DNA of 29,980 nt from a virus, in the IMG/VR virus record IMGVR_UViG_3300030450_001365, positions 1 to 29,980 of that record. One strand, written 5' to 3'. The translations under genes and the position numbers were made by a program. A model generated the notes under the pieces. The model worked only from the letters and a program-made list of their open reading frames with translations, was not told the DNA's origin and did not search any database. Below, piece by piece: positions 1-6,423 of the stretch. Positions within the stretch are counted from its first letter, which is position 1, and each line of letters opens with the position of its first letter.

Positions 1-67
1 CTATTCCTAATGAGTTCTCTAAACTCTCTATTAACATTTTTTTCTTTATGTGTTCTTTTTTGCTCAT
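1..67 (-). CDS. Terminase small subunit, 5' part cut by window edge
   Basis: The ATG at 67-65 (minus strand) begins the same reading frame as the full TerS gene at 29959-29579, within the terminal repeat. Only the first 22 codons are present before the window ends. This is not a second gene. After joining the ends, TerS starts 15 bp downstream of the stop codon of the ABC-ATPase/GNAT gene, so the early block reads directly into the terminase genes. Confidence 0.9.
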   Translation of the reverse strand, partial: MSKKEHIKKKMLIESLENSLGI

Positions 68-88
68 TTTATTAAATTTATTTTATAA
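1..88. repeat. Left copy of 88-bp exact terminal repeat
   Basis: Bases 1-88 match 29893-29980 base for base. The repeat lies within the start of the small terminase gene and the gap before it. Two complete physical copies would break TerS at the left edge. The simplest reading is assembly overlap of a circular or circularly permuted genome, giving a unit of 29,892 bp. Confidence 0.97.
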
Positions 89-1135
89 TTTATATTCCCA
101 TGCAGTTGTAATTCTAGATGAACTATCTCCAATTAAATGTTTTATATTTCTACCAAATCTTCTACATTTCCAATGTATACTATTTTTAAAATAGTTTATT
201 AAACTTGGAGCTGAAGTTGTTATTGTAAATCTATATTTATTATTTATATATTTATTTCCTATATATTCTAATAATCTTATACCAACTCCAATACCTTGAT
301 AATCAGGTAAAACTACAACTCTATGTACTCTCCTTATATTTCTAACCTTTGGATGAGGTTGATGTAATATACTTATAAATCCTGCTAACTGTTCATTAAC
401 AAAAGCCAAATAAACATTAGCTGCGTTATTATGACTATGACTTAAATAATGATGTTTAGCAAACATTCTCCATGCTGATTTATCTCTTGTTTTGTATATT
501 TCAAATTTAATTTCTGGTCTATTTTTTTTTTGCTTTCTCAAATCTTGGAAAGTCATAGAATCAGTATTAAATATCCAATCAGGTAAAAGCCAATCCACAA
601 TATCATAATGACAACTTACAGCTATAAACTTTCTTTTTGTTTTCCTAATAGCCTTTTGTACTGCATAACTTCCTATTTGTGCTACATTCCTATCTACTAC
701 GCTTGTAAATTCATCAAATACCATTAACTTTTTATCCTGTAATAAACCATTAGCTAAATCCACTCTCATCTTTTGTCCATTAGATAATACTGAATAAGGC
801 TTAAGCCAACTTGGTGGAGAAGAAAAACCAACACTATTAAAAGTCCTTGTAATTTCATCTACACTTTTTTCTTTAGGCATATCATCTAATATAGTTTCAG
901 ATTCATATTTAAAATTAGTTATATAACTTTCAGGAAATAACTCTTTTGCTATTGTTGTCTTTCCACTACCACTACTTCCAATTATACAACCTATTTGCCA
1001 TTCATCATTTAAATCTATATCTCCAATAAATTTTTCTTTAATATGTTCAGTTTGTAAATCAAATTTACCCATAACTGAGCTAACCCTAAATGTCTTTTTA
1101 GGTTTAACTTCTTTTATAATGTTAAAATTCGGCAT
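83..1135 (-). CDS. ABC-type ATPase fused to GNAT acyltransferase domain (COG2401-like)
   Basis: This 350-residue protein has two domains. The N-terminal part is an ABC ATPase: Walker A GSSGSGKT (53-60), signature LSNGQ (117-121), Walker B KLMVFDE (136-142) and an H-loop His at 176. There are no membrane segments, so it is not a transporter subunit. The C-terminal part (about 210-340) is a GNAT fold with the acyl-CoA-binding motif QGIGVG (280-285) and an HHYL motif at 228-231. This arrangement matches the ABC-ATPase/acetyltransferase fusions of COG2401, whose function is not settled. Mu Mom, a DNA-modifying enzyme, is also a GNAT-fold protein, so base modification is one possibility; protein acylation is another. 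It overlaps the ParB-like gene by 22 bp and directly precedes TerS once the circle is closed. Domain calls are firm, the function is inference. Confidence 0.85.
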   Translation of the reverse strand: MPNFNIIKEVKPKKTFRVSSVMGKFDLQTEHIKEKFIGDIDLNDEWQIGCIIGSSGSGKTTIAKELFPESYITNFKYESETILDDMPKEKSVDEITRTFNSVGFSSPPSWLKPYSVLSNGQKMRVDLANGLLQDKKLMVFDEFTSVVDRNVAQIGSYAVQKAIRKTKRKFIAVSCHYDIVDWLLPDWIFNTDSMTFQDLRKQKKNRPEIKFEIYKTRDKSAWRMFAKHHYLSHSHNNAANVYLAFVNEQLAGFISILHQPHPKVRNIRRVHRVVVLPDYQGIGVGIRLLEYIGNKYINNKYRFTITTSAPSLINYFKNSIHWKCRRFGRNIKHLIGDSSSRITTAWEYKL

Positions 1136-1620
1136 ATATATCCTTTATTAGTTAAATCATTATATAATTGTTCTTGTTCTTTTTCAGATGTTACATCTAC
1201 TTCTATCTTATATTGTAATTCTATTTTATCAGATAAATCATCTTGTATTTTATCTATATTAAAACCTAGCTCAATATCTTTAAATCCCCAAGTCTTTAAA
1301 TCTATTACATCAAATTCATTTGCTAATATTTCCATATCAAAATCTCCACCTGATTTATTTAGCCTTACATTTAATTCTCTCTCATCTTCCTTTGATAAAT
1401 TAACTCTTACTGTAGGTATTTTTTTTGCTCCTAATTCTCTTAAAACTTTTAAACGCTGATGACCACCAATTACAGTATTATCTGAATTTATAATTATTGG
1501 GTCAACCAATCCAAATTTATCAATACTTGCTTTTAAATCCTCAAATTGCTTTTTAGTAATTTGTCTTGGATTATATTCAGCAGGATTAAGACTGTTTATT
1601 TCTATCAATGTAATTTTCAT
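1114..1620 (-). CDS. ParB/Spo0J-type N-terminal domain protein
   Basis: The protein has 168 residues. Positions 1-95 show the ParB/Srx fold: NPRQI near 17-21, a conserved helix around 25-37, then VIGGHQRLKVL with the nucleotide-binding GGHQR box at 52-56. Phage proteins of this family often bind nucleotides, cut DNA, or sit next to or are fused to DNA methyltransferases. No methyltransferase is visible here. The C-terminal 70 residues are not recognised and end in a KGYICRILTL tail overlapping the next gene. The ATG at 1620 lies 35 bp inside the HNH gene, and the 3' end overlaps the ABC-GNAT gene by 22 bp, so the three are probably translated together. A role in plasmid-like partition is unlikely because no ParA is present. 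Confidence 0.8.
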   Translation of the reverse strand: MKITLIEINSLNPAEYNPRQITKKQFEDLKASIDKFGLVDPIIINSDNTVIGGHQRLKVLRELGAKKIPTVRVNLSKEDERELNVRLNKSGGDFDMEILANEFDVIDLKTWGFKDIELGFNIDKIQDDLSDKIELQYKIEVDVTSEKEQEQLYNDLTNKGYICRILTL

Positions 1621-1876
1621 ATAAGTATTTTTTAATGTTTTCTAAATGTTGTATTCTACAGTATGTGTTAAATTGTTTGTCTGCTTCTGCTCTATTATGA
1701 CAATCTCTACAAAGACATATTAAATTTTCTACAAAGTCCATACATTTACTACCTCCTAATCCTCTGGCTTGTATATGATGGATATCCTGTCCTGGACTAC
1801 CACACATTTCGCATCCAATAAAATCAGTTTCATCTAAGTAAAAAAAAGTCATATAAACTTTAGTATGATTTCTCAT
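1586..1876 (-). CDS. HNH endonuclease
   Basis: This 96-residue protein has a compact HNH nuclease layout. A zinc knuckle is formed by CEMC (22-25) and CRDCH (56-60). The catalytic core is DIHHI (31-35) with the likely catalytic His at 34, Asn at 51 in ENLI, and the metal-binding His at 60. Phage HNH proteins near terminase genes often take part in packaging or replication nicking, and this one lies three genes before TerS on the circular map. Its ATG overlaps the preceding stop (ATGA). A second in-frame ATG gives MTFFYLDE, so the first eight residues are uncertain. It could also be a free-standing homing nuclease, but the translational coupling argues for a resident phage gene. Confidence 0.85.
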   Translation of the reverse strand: MRNHTKVYMTFFYLDETDFIGCEMCGSPGQDIHHIQARGLGGSKCMDFVENLICLCRDCHNRAEADKQFNTYCRIQHLENIKKYLYENYIDRNKQS

Positions 1877-2241
1877 ATCTTACAAGACTTTTCGTAAACC
1901 TTTTTAAGATTATTCATTATTTGTTTATTACAAGGGCTACAGCTTTTCCATACAGGATTAACACCAAATACACTAACATATAAAGCTGACACTATTTGCC
2001 TTTCAGCAGGGGTTAGCATTCCTTTTTTATCTACAGCAGGTATTACTTCATCATATATCTTTATCTCATCTTCTGTAAATTGTCTTATATTTTTAAAGTT
2101 TGGAAACATTTGATTGAGTTTCTTTCTTCTTTCCTCACATCCACAATCATCTCCTAATACTTTTTTAGCCACTTTATCTATTCCTGTAGCCTTTGTAATC
2201 TTTGCTATTGTATCTCCTAGTCCTTTATTCTTTTTTTCCAT
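1873..2241 (-). CDS. Conserved small phage protein with paired cysteines, function unknown
   Basis: Starting at the ATG at 2241 the protein has 122 residues. A TTG two codons upstream is possible but less likely. It begins MEKKNKGLGDTIAKITKATG, has a CGCEERR motif near 32-38 and a CSPC pair followed by a last Cys close to the C terminus, which together could bind a metal. The GLGDTI...KATGI...CGCEERR layout is one I associate with small proteins of Bacteroidota phages, without a known role. It overlaps the upstream 53-residue gene by 17 bp and the HNH gene by 4 bp (ATGA). Confidence 0.75.
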   Translation of the reverse strand: MEKKNKGLGDTIAKITKATGIDKVAKKVLGDDCGCEERRKKLNQMFPNFKNIRQFTEDEIKIYDEVIPAVDKKGMLTPAERQIVSALYVSVFGVNPVWKSCSPCNKQIMNNLKKVYEKSCKI

Positions 2242-2386
2242 CTTCAAATTTTTTCATAGCTAAATTAAATAACTCTAACATTTCAGGAGGTAAATTTTTT
2301 ATAGATTCTTTTAATTGTTTTACATCTCCTGTTTTTATATAATTTTCTTCTATTGTTTTTAATTGCTCAATCTTTTTGTCTTTCAT
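2225..2386 (-). CDS. Small charged protein (53 aa), function unknown
   Basis: This short gene fills what would otherwise be a gap. It reads from ATG at 2386 to TAA at 2225 and begins MKDKKIEQLKTIEENYIKTG, with a middle segment LPPEMLELFNLAMKKFEDG. It overlaps the end of the sigma-like gene by 20 bp and the next gene by 17 bp, the same dense packing as its neighbours. Composition is Lys/Glu-rich and helical. I do not recognise the family. Confidence 0.65.
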   Translation of the reverse strand: MKDKKIEQLKTIEENYIKTGDVKQLKESIKNLPPEMLELFNLAMKKFEDGKKE

Positions 2387-2903
2387 TTTTTAAATATTTT
2401 TTAACGATTCTTACTGATTTTCCTAATGTGTTTCTATTAATCTTTGTAGCCATTTGCATAGATGTTAAACTAAAGCCATTTAGATAGTATATTTTAAATA
2501 TCTGTACATCAAACCAATTTAAATCTTTGCACTTTTTATCTATCCATCTCAACCTTTTTTCCATTTGTTTTAGTTCTTCCCAGTTTTCCATTCCAATACC
2601 TCCCTCTTTATTAAATATATAATTTTCTTTATATTGTTTTCGTAGTTTATAATGCTTTCTGTATTTAGTATAAAAAGGCGAAGTTGAAGAATGGTATTGA
2701 TTAATCATAATTCTTACGATATAATACAATAATTCTCCCCTTTTAATTAATCCATTAATCAACTCCTCCTCTTTGCTGTATAGTTCTAATATAACTTCAT
2801 GTAGTAAATCCTCATAATCAGGATATCTATTTGATGATAATTTCCTGCTAACTTCGGTTAGCTTGGCATACTTTTTGTCTATATATAGATTAAGGCTTAA
2901 CAC
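2367..2903 (-). CDS. Sigma-70-like transcription factor
   Basis: The start codon is probably GTG at 2903, because there is no ATG before residue 67. The 178-residue product resembles a minimal sigma factor. Residues about 28-75 (YPDYEDLLHEVILELYSK... LLYYIVRIMINQ) look like region 2, which binds core polymerase and the -10 element. Residues about 128-172 (DVQIFKIYYLNGFSLTSM then INRNTLGKSVRIVKKYLK) form a region 4-type helix-turn-helix. A Gly-containing linker separates them. Similar short sigma-like proteins are common in Bacteroidota phages. It is the obvious candidate to recognise the repeated late promoter in this genome; that link is inference. The gene overlaps its upstream neighbour by 7 bp. 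Confidence 0.65.
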   Translation of the reverse strand: MLSLNLYIDKKYAKLTEVSRKLSSNRYPDYEDLLHEVILELYSKEEELINGLIKRGELLYYIVRIMINQYHSSTSPFYTKYRKHYKLRKQYKENYIFNKEGGIGMENWEELKQMEKRLRWIDKKCKDLNWFDVQIFKIYYLNGFSLTSMQMATKINRNTLGKSVRIVKKYLKNERQKD

Positions 2904-3175
2904 AATTTAGATATTCCCATTTCTAATAATTGCTCGTACTCCCATAATCCTAATTTACTACCTTCAATTTTTACATTTGTTTTATACTTATTATATAATT
3001 CTTTTTCTTTTCTATGTATATATTTTTCATAATCTACTCCCTCAAAGTCTGTGTCTAAATCTCTATATATAAATGTCTTTTCTTTTTCCCCATCATTAAC
3101 AAAGAATATAAAACAATGAGTAAAAACTTTATGACTAGGAGTTCTAATGTTTTTATAAAATCTAAATGGTTTCAT
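2897..3175 (-). CDS. Hypothetical protein (92 aa)
   Basis: The product begins MKPFRFYKNIRTPSHKVFTH. It is strongly charged with many aromatic residues and shows no motif that I recognise. A hydrophobic strand (HCFIFFVNDG) is followed by a Lys/Tyr-rich helical stretch. It starts from ATG at 3175, overlapping the VRR-NUC stop by 14 bp, and its end overlaps the GTG of the sigma-like gene. Its position between a nuclease and a transcription factor gives no clear clue to function. Confidence 0.7.
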   Translation of the reverse strand: MKPFRFYKNIRTPSHKVFTHCFIFFVNDGEKEKTFIYRDLDTDFEGVDYEKYIHRKEKELYNKYKTNVKIEGSKLGLWEYEQLLEMGISKLC

Positions 3176-3512
3176 TTTTATATGTTTTTATTATTTCTAT
3201 TACTTCATCTAACTTATAACATATTACTGCTTTATATCCTCTAGCATTTAATTTAGCTATCCATTCTTTCTGCTCTTTTGTAGGCTTATTATATCCAACT
3301 TTCAACTCAATCATTAATCCATTATATTTATTTTTATTAGATGGCTCAAAAATAAGTATATCAGGCACACCTTTTGAATAGTGTTTAGATAACATTCTCT
3401 TTTGTTTCCAATTAGACTTTCCTAAAAACACCCCTCCTAAAGTACATGTAAATAACATGCCAGTATATTCTAAATAAGTTACTACTGAATTTTGTAATTC
3501 TACTTCTTTCAT
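3162..3512 (-). CDS. VRR-NUC domain nuclease
   Basis: The 116-residue protein is a single VRR-NUC domain of the PD-(D/E)XK superfamily. Visible features are an N-terminal helix with Glu (KEVELQNSVVTYLE), the GVPDILIF strand carrying the catalytic Asp near 49-54, the MIELK motif supplying the Glu-x-Lys near 67-71, and PTKEQKEWI plus GYKAVICY typical of the C-terminal half. Family members include FAN1-type structure-specific nucleases and phage Holliday-junction resolvase-like enzymes. In a phage, processing of replication or recombination intermediates before packaging is the likely role. ATG overlaps the stop of the preceding 47-residue gene (ATGA). Confidence 0.85.
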   Translation of the reverse strand: MKEVELQNSVVTYLEYTGMLFTCTLGGVFLGKSNWKQKRMLSKHYSKGVPDILIFEPSNKNKYNGLMIELKVGYNKPTKEQKEWIAKLNARGYKAVICYKLDEVIEIIKTYKNETI

Positions 3513-3652
3513 TTTCTTCTGTCTATAAATATTGTTAATTGTATAAATAGTAAGTATATTCTTAATTCAAAATATGGATGAGCCTCATCAGGTTCGTAAT
3601 GCCTTACTCCTAATAAAATTCCATTCCATATTATATGTATTATTATATTCAC
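3509..3652 (-). CDS. Small hydrophobic protein (47 aa), function unknown
   Basis: The frame runs from a GTG at 3652, which overlaps the TGA of the replication initiator, to a TGA overlapping the ATG of the VRR-NUC gene; both are 4-bp overlaps. The product contains GILLGVRHYEPDEAHPYFEL followed by a hydrophobic strand (RIYLLFIQLTIFID). The GI-L-G-R plus acidic loop plus hydrophobic strand pattern resembles tiny proteins I have seen in other Bacteroidota phages, without known function. It may be membrane associated. The perfect coupling on both sides supports it as a real gene despite the GTG start. Confidence 0.65.
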   Translation of the reverse strand: MNIIIHIIWNGILLGVRHYEPDEAHPYFELRIYLLFIQLTIFIDRRK

Positions 3653-4440
3653 CTTTTAATCCATTTAATTTTTCCATCATAACTATTTACCTTTTTCTCG
3701 TAACCTAAGCCCTGTAAATGCTTATAATAGCTTGTCAATGCTGTTTGGTCTTGCTCCAACCTTTTAGCAAAATGTATATCGTAGTAGTCAGGATATTTAG
3801 GTTGTGTAGTTTTAGTAGTCTTTTCAAACTTTTCATTATTCCTTACCCATCTTTTATATCTTAATGATGTGTTCCAGGTTTTCTCTAGCTCCCATCTCAT
3901 CTTTCCTTTATTATTTTCTTCAGTCCAATAGTCTAAAAAATCTTCTACAAACTCTCTAGGCTGTAATTCTTTAATATCATTTAAAAATTTATCCTTTGGG
4001 GATATACTATTATTATTATTTAATATTATTTCTTTATTATTATTAATAGTCTTTAAATTTTTTGAAGTCTTGTTGTTAAAATTCTCACAATCTAGAATTG
4101 AAGTTTTTTTATTACTAGAGTTTAAGTTTTTTAATATCTGGGATTCATCTATTTGGAAATATAATTTAGCAGGAACGCCCTTTCTTACCACTTTTAGTAT
4201 GCCCCATTTTGTAAGTGTAGCTATAGCTTGTTTAATTTGATAGTAAGAAAGAGTCGTTACACAGCTTATGTTTTCTGTAGTACAAAAGAACATTCCATCT
4301 TTTAATTGTCCTTGTTCTTTAAAGTAATTTTGTTGCTGATATAAATGTGATAGTACAACATTAGCATCTATCCCAAAGGCAACTAAAAGAGATTTATTCA
4401 AGATAAGAAATGGAGTAGATGCTAATATTGATTTTTTCAT
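3649..4440 (-). CDS. Replication initiator-like protein (winged helix N terminus, O/DnaD type)
   Basis: The protein has 263 residues. Positions 1-105 form a winged-helix domain of the type found in plasmid and phage initiators (FLILNKSLLVAFGIDANVVL, then CVTTLSYYQIKQAIATLTKW, then GILKVVRKG). Residues about 105-150 are a low-complexity Asn/Lys linker. From about 155, FVEDFLDYWTEENNKGKMRW and KTWNTSLRYKRWVRN resemble the C-terminal part of DnaD/O-like loaders that recruit host helicase. No phage polymerase or helicase is visible, so replication probably depends on host proteins. The AT-rich linker region contains two direct repeats (4092-4132), as expected if the origin lies inside the gene as in lambda O. 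Confidence 0.65.
   Translation of the reverse strand: MKKSILASTPFLILNKSLLVAFGIDANVVLSHLYQQQNYFKEQGQLKDGMFFCTTENISCVTTLSYYQIKQAIATLTKWGILKVVRKGVPAKLYFQIDESQILKNLNSSNKKTSILDCENFNNKTSKNLKTINNNKEIILNNNNSISPKDKFLNDIKELQPREFVEDFLDYWTEENNKGKMRWELEKTWNTSLRYKRWVRNNEKFEKTTKTTQPKYPDYYDIHFAKRLEQDQTALTSYYKHLQGLGYEKKVNSYDGKIKWIKR
4092..4132. repeat. Iteron-like direct repeats inside the replication initiator gene
   Basis: Two 18-bp direct repeats lie at 4092-4109 and 4115-4132 and are identical at 16 of 18 positions; both begin CTAGA and end AAGTTTTTT. They start 23 bp apart, roughly two helical turns. The flanking coding sequence (about 3990-4085) is extremely AT-rich. Together these look like initiator-binding iterons next to a DNA unwinding region. 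Two copies are few, so confidence is limited. Confidence 0.4.
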
Positions 4441-4510
4441 TGTGTTAAATATATAATATATTTTATATAATTATTAAGTTAATTATATATTAGTTATTAA
4501 CATAAAATTG
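4441..4510 (-). promoter_or_regulatory. AT-only spacer upstream of the replication initiator
   Basis: This 70-bp gap is almost all A and T. It separates the SSB-like gene from the initiator. A GTTAAT...ATTAAC inverted repeat spans about 4478-4501, and several TATATA runs precede the ATG at 4440. A promoter, operator or part of the origin are all possible; I see no strict match to the late promoter element. Confidence 0.35.
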
Positions 4511-4912
4511 TTAAAAAGGTAAATCATCATCCTTTTTATTTTGTAAAAATTCAGAAAATTCTATTGTTTTCTTTTTAATATCTTTAATATCAATTACTTT
4601 AGAACTAGCTAAATCTATAGCTCCTTTAAAAGCTACACTAAATCTAATTTCATCTCTAGTTTCTAAATTTTTATTTGAATAATTAGAAGTTGGATTAGCA
4701 TAATGAGGCTTAATTTTAGGGTACTCTCCACCTGTATATTCATACTCAGTTTCATTACCAATTATAAATTTATTTTGAGTTTCTGATTTAGATAAATAAC
4801 TACCTCTATCTCCATTTTCAAATTCTATTATAAATTTATACATTAAACCATATTTACCCTCCCAAGTTCCATTAGGTTGAGTTACAGTTACTACTGATTT
4901 TTTAATTTCCAT
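4511..4912 (-). CDS. SSB-like OB-fold protein with acidic C-terminal tip
   Basis: The 133-residue protein starts with a beta-rich segment (VVTVTQPNGTWEGKYGLMYK, then IIEFENGDRGSYLS) consistent with an OB fold. It ends KKDDDLPF, which closely matches the conserved acidic tip (DDDIPF) of bacterial single-stranded DNA-binding proteins. That tip recruits repair and replication partners. The middle part (RDEIRFSVAFKGAIDLASSK) resembles phage proteins of this kind that carry a C-terminal helix before the tip. It is encoded just before the replication initiator, fitting a role in coating single-stranded DNA during replication. Overall sequence is unlike canonical Ssb, so the call depends on the tip, size and context. 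Confidence 0.65.
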   Translation of the reverse strand: MEIKKSVVTVTQPNGTWEGKYGLMYKFIIEFENGDRGSYLSKSETQNKFIIGNETEYEYTGGEYPKIKPHYANPTSNYSNKNLETRDEIRFSVAFKGAIDLASSKVIDIKDIKKKTIEFSEFLQNKKDDDLPF

Positions 4913-4917
4913 TTTAT

Positions 4918-5142
4918 TTAGTATTTAATTAATAATTCGTTAATATCCACATTTAATATATTACACAATTCTAATAATTCAGAAACTTTAAATGTTCCTG
5001 GACTTTCAATTTTATTTAATATACTGGGATAGGACAATCCCATTTTATCAGCAAGTTCAACCTTTCTGATTTTATTTCTAATCATTAGCCTATAGATAGA
5101 TTCCCTTATATCTTGACTGGTATTTAAAACTTTATATTTCAT
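4918..5142 (-). CDS. XRE-family helix-turn-helix regulator (Cro/CI type)
   Basis: This is a 74-residue single-domain protein. The helix-turn-helix occupies about 22-50 (KIRKVELADKMGLSYPSILN), followed by the usual helix FKVSELLELCNILNVDINEL. Its size fits a Cro-like regulator without a cleavable C-terminal domain. With no integrase in the genome, it more likely tunes early transcription or replication than maintains lysogeny. Candidate operators are the inverted repeat at 7301-7318 and the palindrome at 15321-15335, but neither link can be shown from sequence. The gene overlaps the previous one by 11 bp. Confidence 0.85.
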   Translation of the reverse strand: MKYKVLNTSQDIRESIYRLMIRNKIRKVELADKMGLSYPSILNKIESPGTFKVSELLELCNILNVDINELLIKY

Positions 5143-5350
5143 TGTCTTTTTTATTTATTAATGTTGTAATCATATCGTAATATTTATCATACATTTTATT
5201 AAATGTAACTTTTACAGCAGGTCGCATAACATATCCCCTAAATTCGTGATAGTTATTTCTATATAGAGTTTCGTGTTCATCCCCATAGATTCTTTTACAT
5301 TCTTCTAAGGCTAGATGTTCAGCTAATTCTTTTAAACTTAAATTCACCAT
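5132..5350 (-). CDS. Hypothetical protein (72 aa)
   Basis: The product begins MVNLSLKELAEHLALEECKR. It appears mostly helical, with the middle YRNNYHEFRGYVMRPAVKVT and a charged C terminus. I do not recognise a family. It is the first gene after a small AT-rich gap that contains a promoter-like element and overlaps the XRE gene by 11 bp, so the two are likely cotranscribed. Confidence 0.7.
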   Translation of the reverse strand: MVNLSLKELAEHLALEECKRIYGDEHETLYRNNYHEFRGYVMRPAVKVTFNKMYDKYYDMITTLINKKDNEI

Positions 5351-5364
5351 AACAATATCTTTTT

Positions 5365-5396
5365 ATAAATATATATATAATTTTATAAAACTGTTT
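5365..5396 (-). promoter_or_regulatory. Weak match to the phage promoter element upstream of 5350
   Basis: On the minus strand AAAC (5396-5393) is followed after 17 bp by TATATATTTAT (5375-5365), ending 15 bp before the ATG at 5350. The downstream box differs at one position from the late promoter copy at 17939-17949 and the spacing is the same. The sequence background is very AT-rich, so chance similarity is possible. Confidence 0.4.
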
Positions 5397-5397
5397 A

Positions 5398-5646
5398 TTA
5401 TTTAATATAATAATACTTGGCAACCTTAGTTTTTCCACCAAAGCGATTAGGCACAGAAACGGATTCTGTATTAAAAGTATATCCTTTTCTTTTAAGCGTG
5501 TAAATAGTACCTGAAAGCCTTGTATTTCCTAAGTCTTGTATAGCCTGTAGGCTGGTTATACTACCAAATTTTTCTAAGTAATCTAAAAGCCTACTCTCAT
5601 GCGTATTCTCTTTGAGATACTTTAATAATGTTTCTTTTTGTGTCAT
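5398..5646 (-). CDS. Winged helix-turn-helix DNA-binding protein
   Basis: The 82-residue protein has the layout of small phage winged-helix proteins: LLDYLEKFGSITSLQAIQDL, then GNTRLSGTIYTLKRKGYTFN, then a basic wing with GGKTKVAKYYYIK. The SITSLQAIQDLGNTRLS segment is the recognition helix region. Proteins of this type are common in early regions of phages from many hosts and probably regulate transcription or assist replication. It lies between two small unknown genes with only short spacers. Confidence 0.8.
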   Translation of the reverse strand: MTQKETLLKYLKENTHESRLLDYLEKFGSITSLQAIQDLGNTRLSGTIYTLKRKGYTFNTESVSVPNRFGGKTKVAKYYYIK

Positions 5647-5654
5647 AATTTTAT

Positions 5655-5849
5655 TTATTTATTTGATTTACACCAATTATAATTATCTTCTAACACTTGT
5701 ATCATATCATCTTTTGTTGTACCTCCACTATCTATTACAAGATTAATTAACCATTCTAACTCATCATCTTGGTCTGAACATTCTTCTCTAAACCATCTTA
5801 TGTAGTTTTTTATTTGAGTTCCTAAATCTGTTGTTATTTCTTTATCCAT
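5655..5849 (-). CDS. Hypothetical acidic protein (64 aa)
   Basis: The product begins MDKEITTDLGTQIKNYIRWF. It is acidic and helical, with a Cys in EECSDQDDELEW and another near the C terminus (NWCKSNK). No family is recognised. It starts 5 bp after the stop of the upstream gene and is followed by the winged-helix gene after 8 bp. Its small, acidic character is typical of phage early proteins that bind host factors, but nothing identifies a target. Confidence 0.7.
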   Translation of the reverse strand: MDKEITTDLGTQIKNYIRWFREECSDQDDELEWLINLVIDSGGTTKDDMIQVLEDNYNWCKSNK

Positions 5850-5854
5850 AATTA

Positions 5855-6232
5855 TTATAATTTTCTAGTTAATAATTCATTTATCTGTGCTTCATAGTCA
5901 AAAAATTCTTCTTCAGCTTTTTGACCTGCTAATAAACTAGCTAACATTTCAGAATTTAAATCACAAGTTTTATAACCACAATCATTAGCTATATTCAAAC
6001 TTTCAGTTAATGAGGGGTCGTATTCTTCTAAATATTTTATTGCCTTATTATAGTATATTATTTCAATATTAAAAGCTCCATCATCTCTTAATATATCAAA
6101 TAAATCATCAAAATCTTCCATATCGTCTAAATCATCTTCTGTTAAGTGTTCCATAATATCAAACTCTAGGTCTGCTGATATTCTATCAAAGTATTCTATT
6201 ATTTCTTGTTTATTTCTCATTTTTTTTCTCAT
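5855..6232 (-). CDS. Hypothetical acidic protein (125 aa)
   Basis: The start may be ATG 6232 or the internal ATG at 6220 (MRNKQEIIEYFDR), which seems equally good. The product is strongly acidic, with EHLTEDDLDDMEDFDDLFD at about 29-47 and a second helical region to the C terminus. Its overall charge suggests a possible DNA mimic or a host-protein inhibitor, but there is no recognisable motif. It overlaps the upstream gene by 23 bp if the first ATG is used. Confidence 0.7.
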   Translation of the reverse strand: MRKKMRNKQEIIEYFDRISADLEFDIMEHLTEDDLDDMEDFDDLFDILRDDGAFNIEIIYYNKAIKYLEEYDPSLTESLNIANDCGYKTCDLNSEMLASLLAGQKAEEEFFDYEAQINELLTRKL

Positions 6233-6419
6233 TTAATTTATTAATATAATCGTTTAACTTTTCTTTCATATAAGGTATGTTTAATGTTTGCAATAATTGG
6301 TAGGTACAAACTTCTATTACTATTTCATTACCACTAGCATCAATGCCTCCTATATATGTTATTTGCCCATCACAACTAAAGGTATGTAGCTCTGCTGTTT
6401 CTATATAGTTTACTGCCAT
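6210..6419 (-). CDS. Hypothetical protein (69 aa)
   Basis: The product begins MAVNYIETAELHTFSCDGQI. A beta-hairpin-like region (TYIGGIDASGNEIVIEV) is followed by a charged helix ending NEKKNEK. Two Cys residues are present. The family is not recognised. It lies 4 bp after the 47-residue gene and overlaps the following acidic gene. Confidence 0.7.
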   Translation of the reverse strand: MAVNYIETAELHTFSCDGQITYIGGIDASGNEIVIEVCTYQLLQTLNIPYMKEKLNDYINKLNEKKNEK

Positions 6420-6423
6420 AATT

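Noticed and set aside
3990-4085. AT-rich trinucleotide-like tract (ATT repeats)
   Set aside because: It encodes the Asn-rich linker of the initiator and is irregular, so I do not list it as a microsatellite; its possible use as an unwinding element is mentioned with the repeats.
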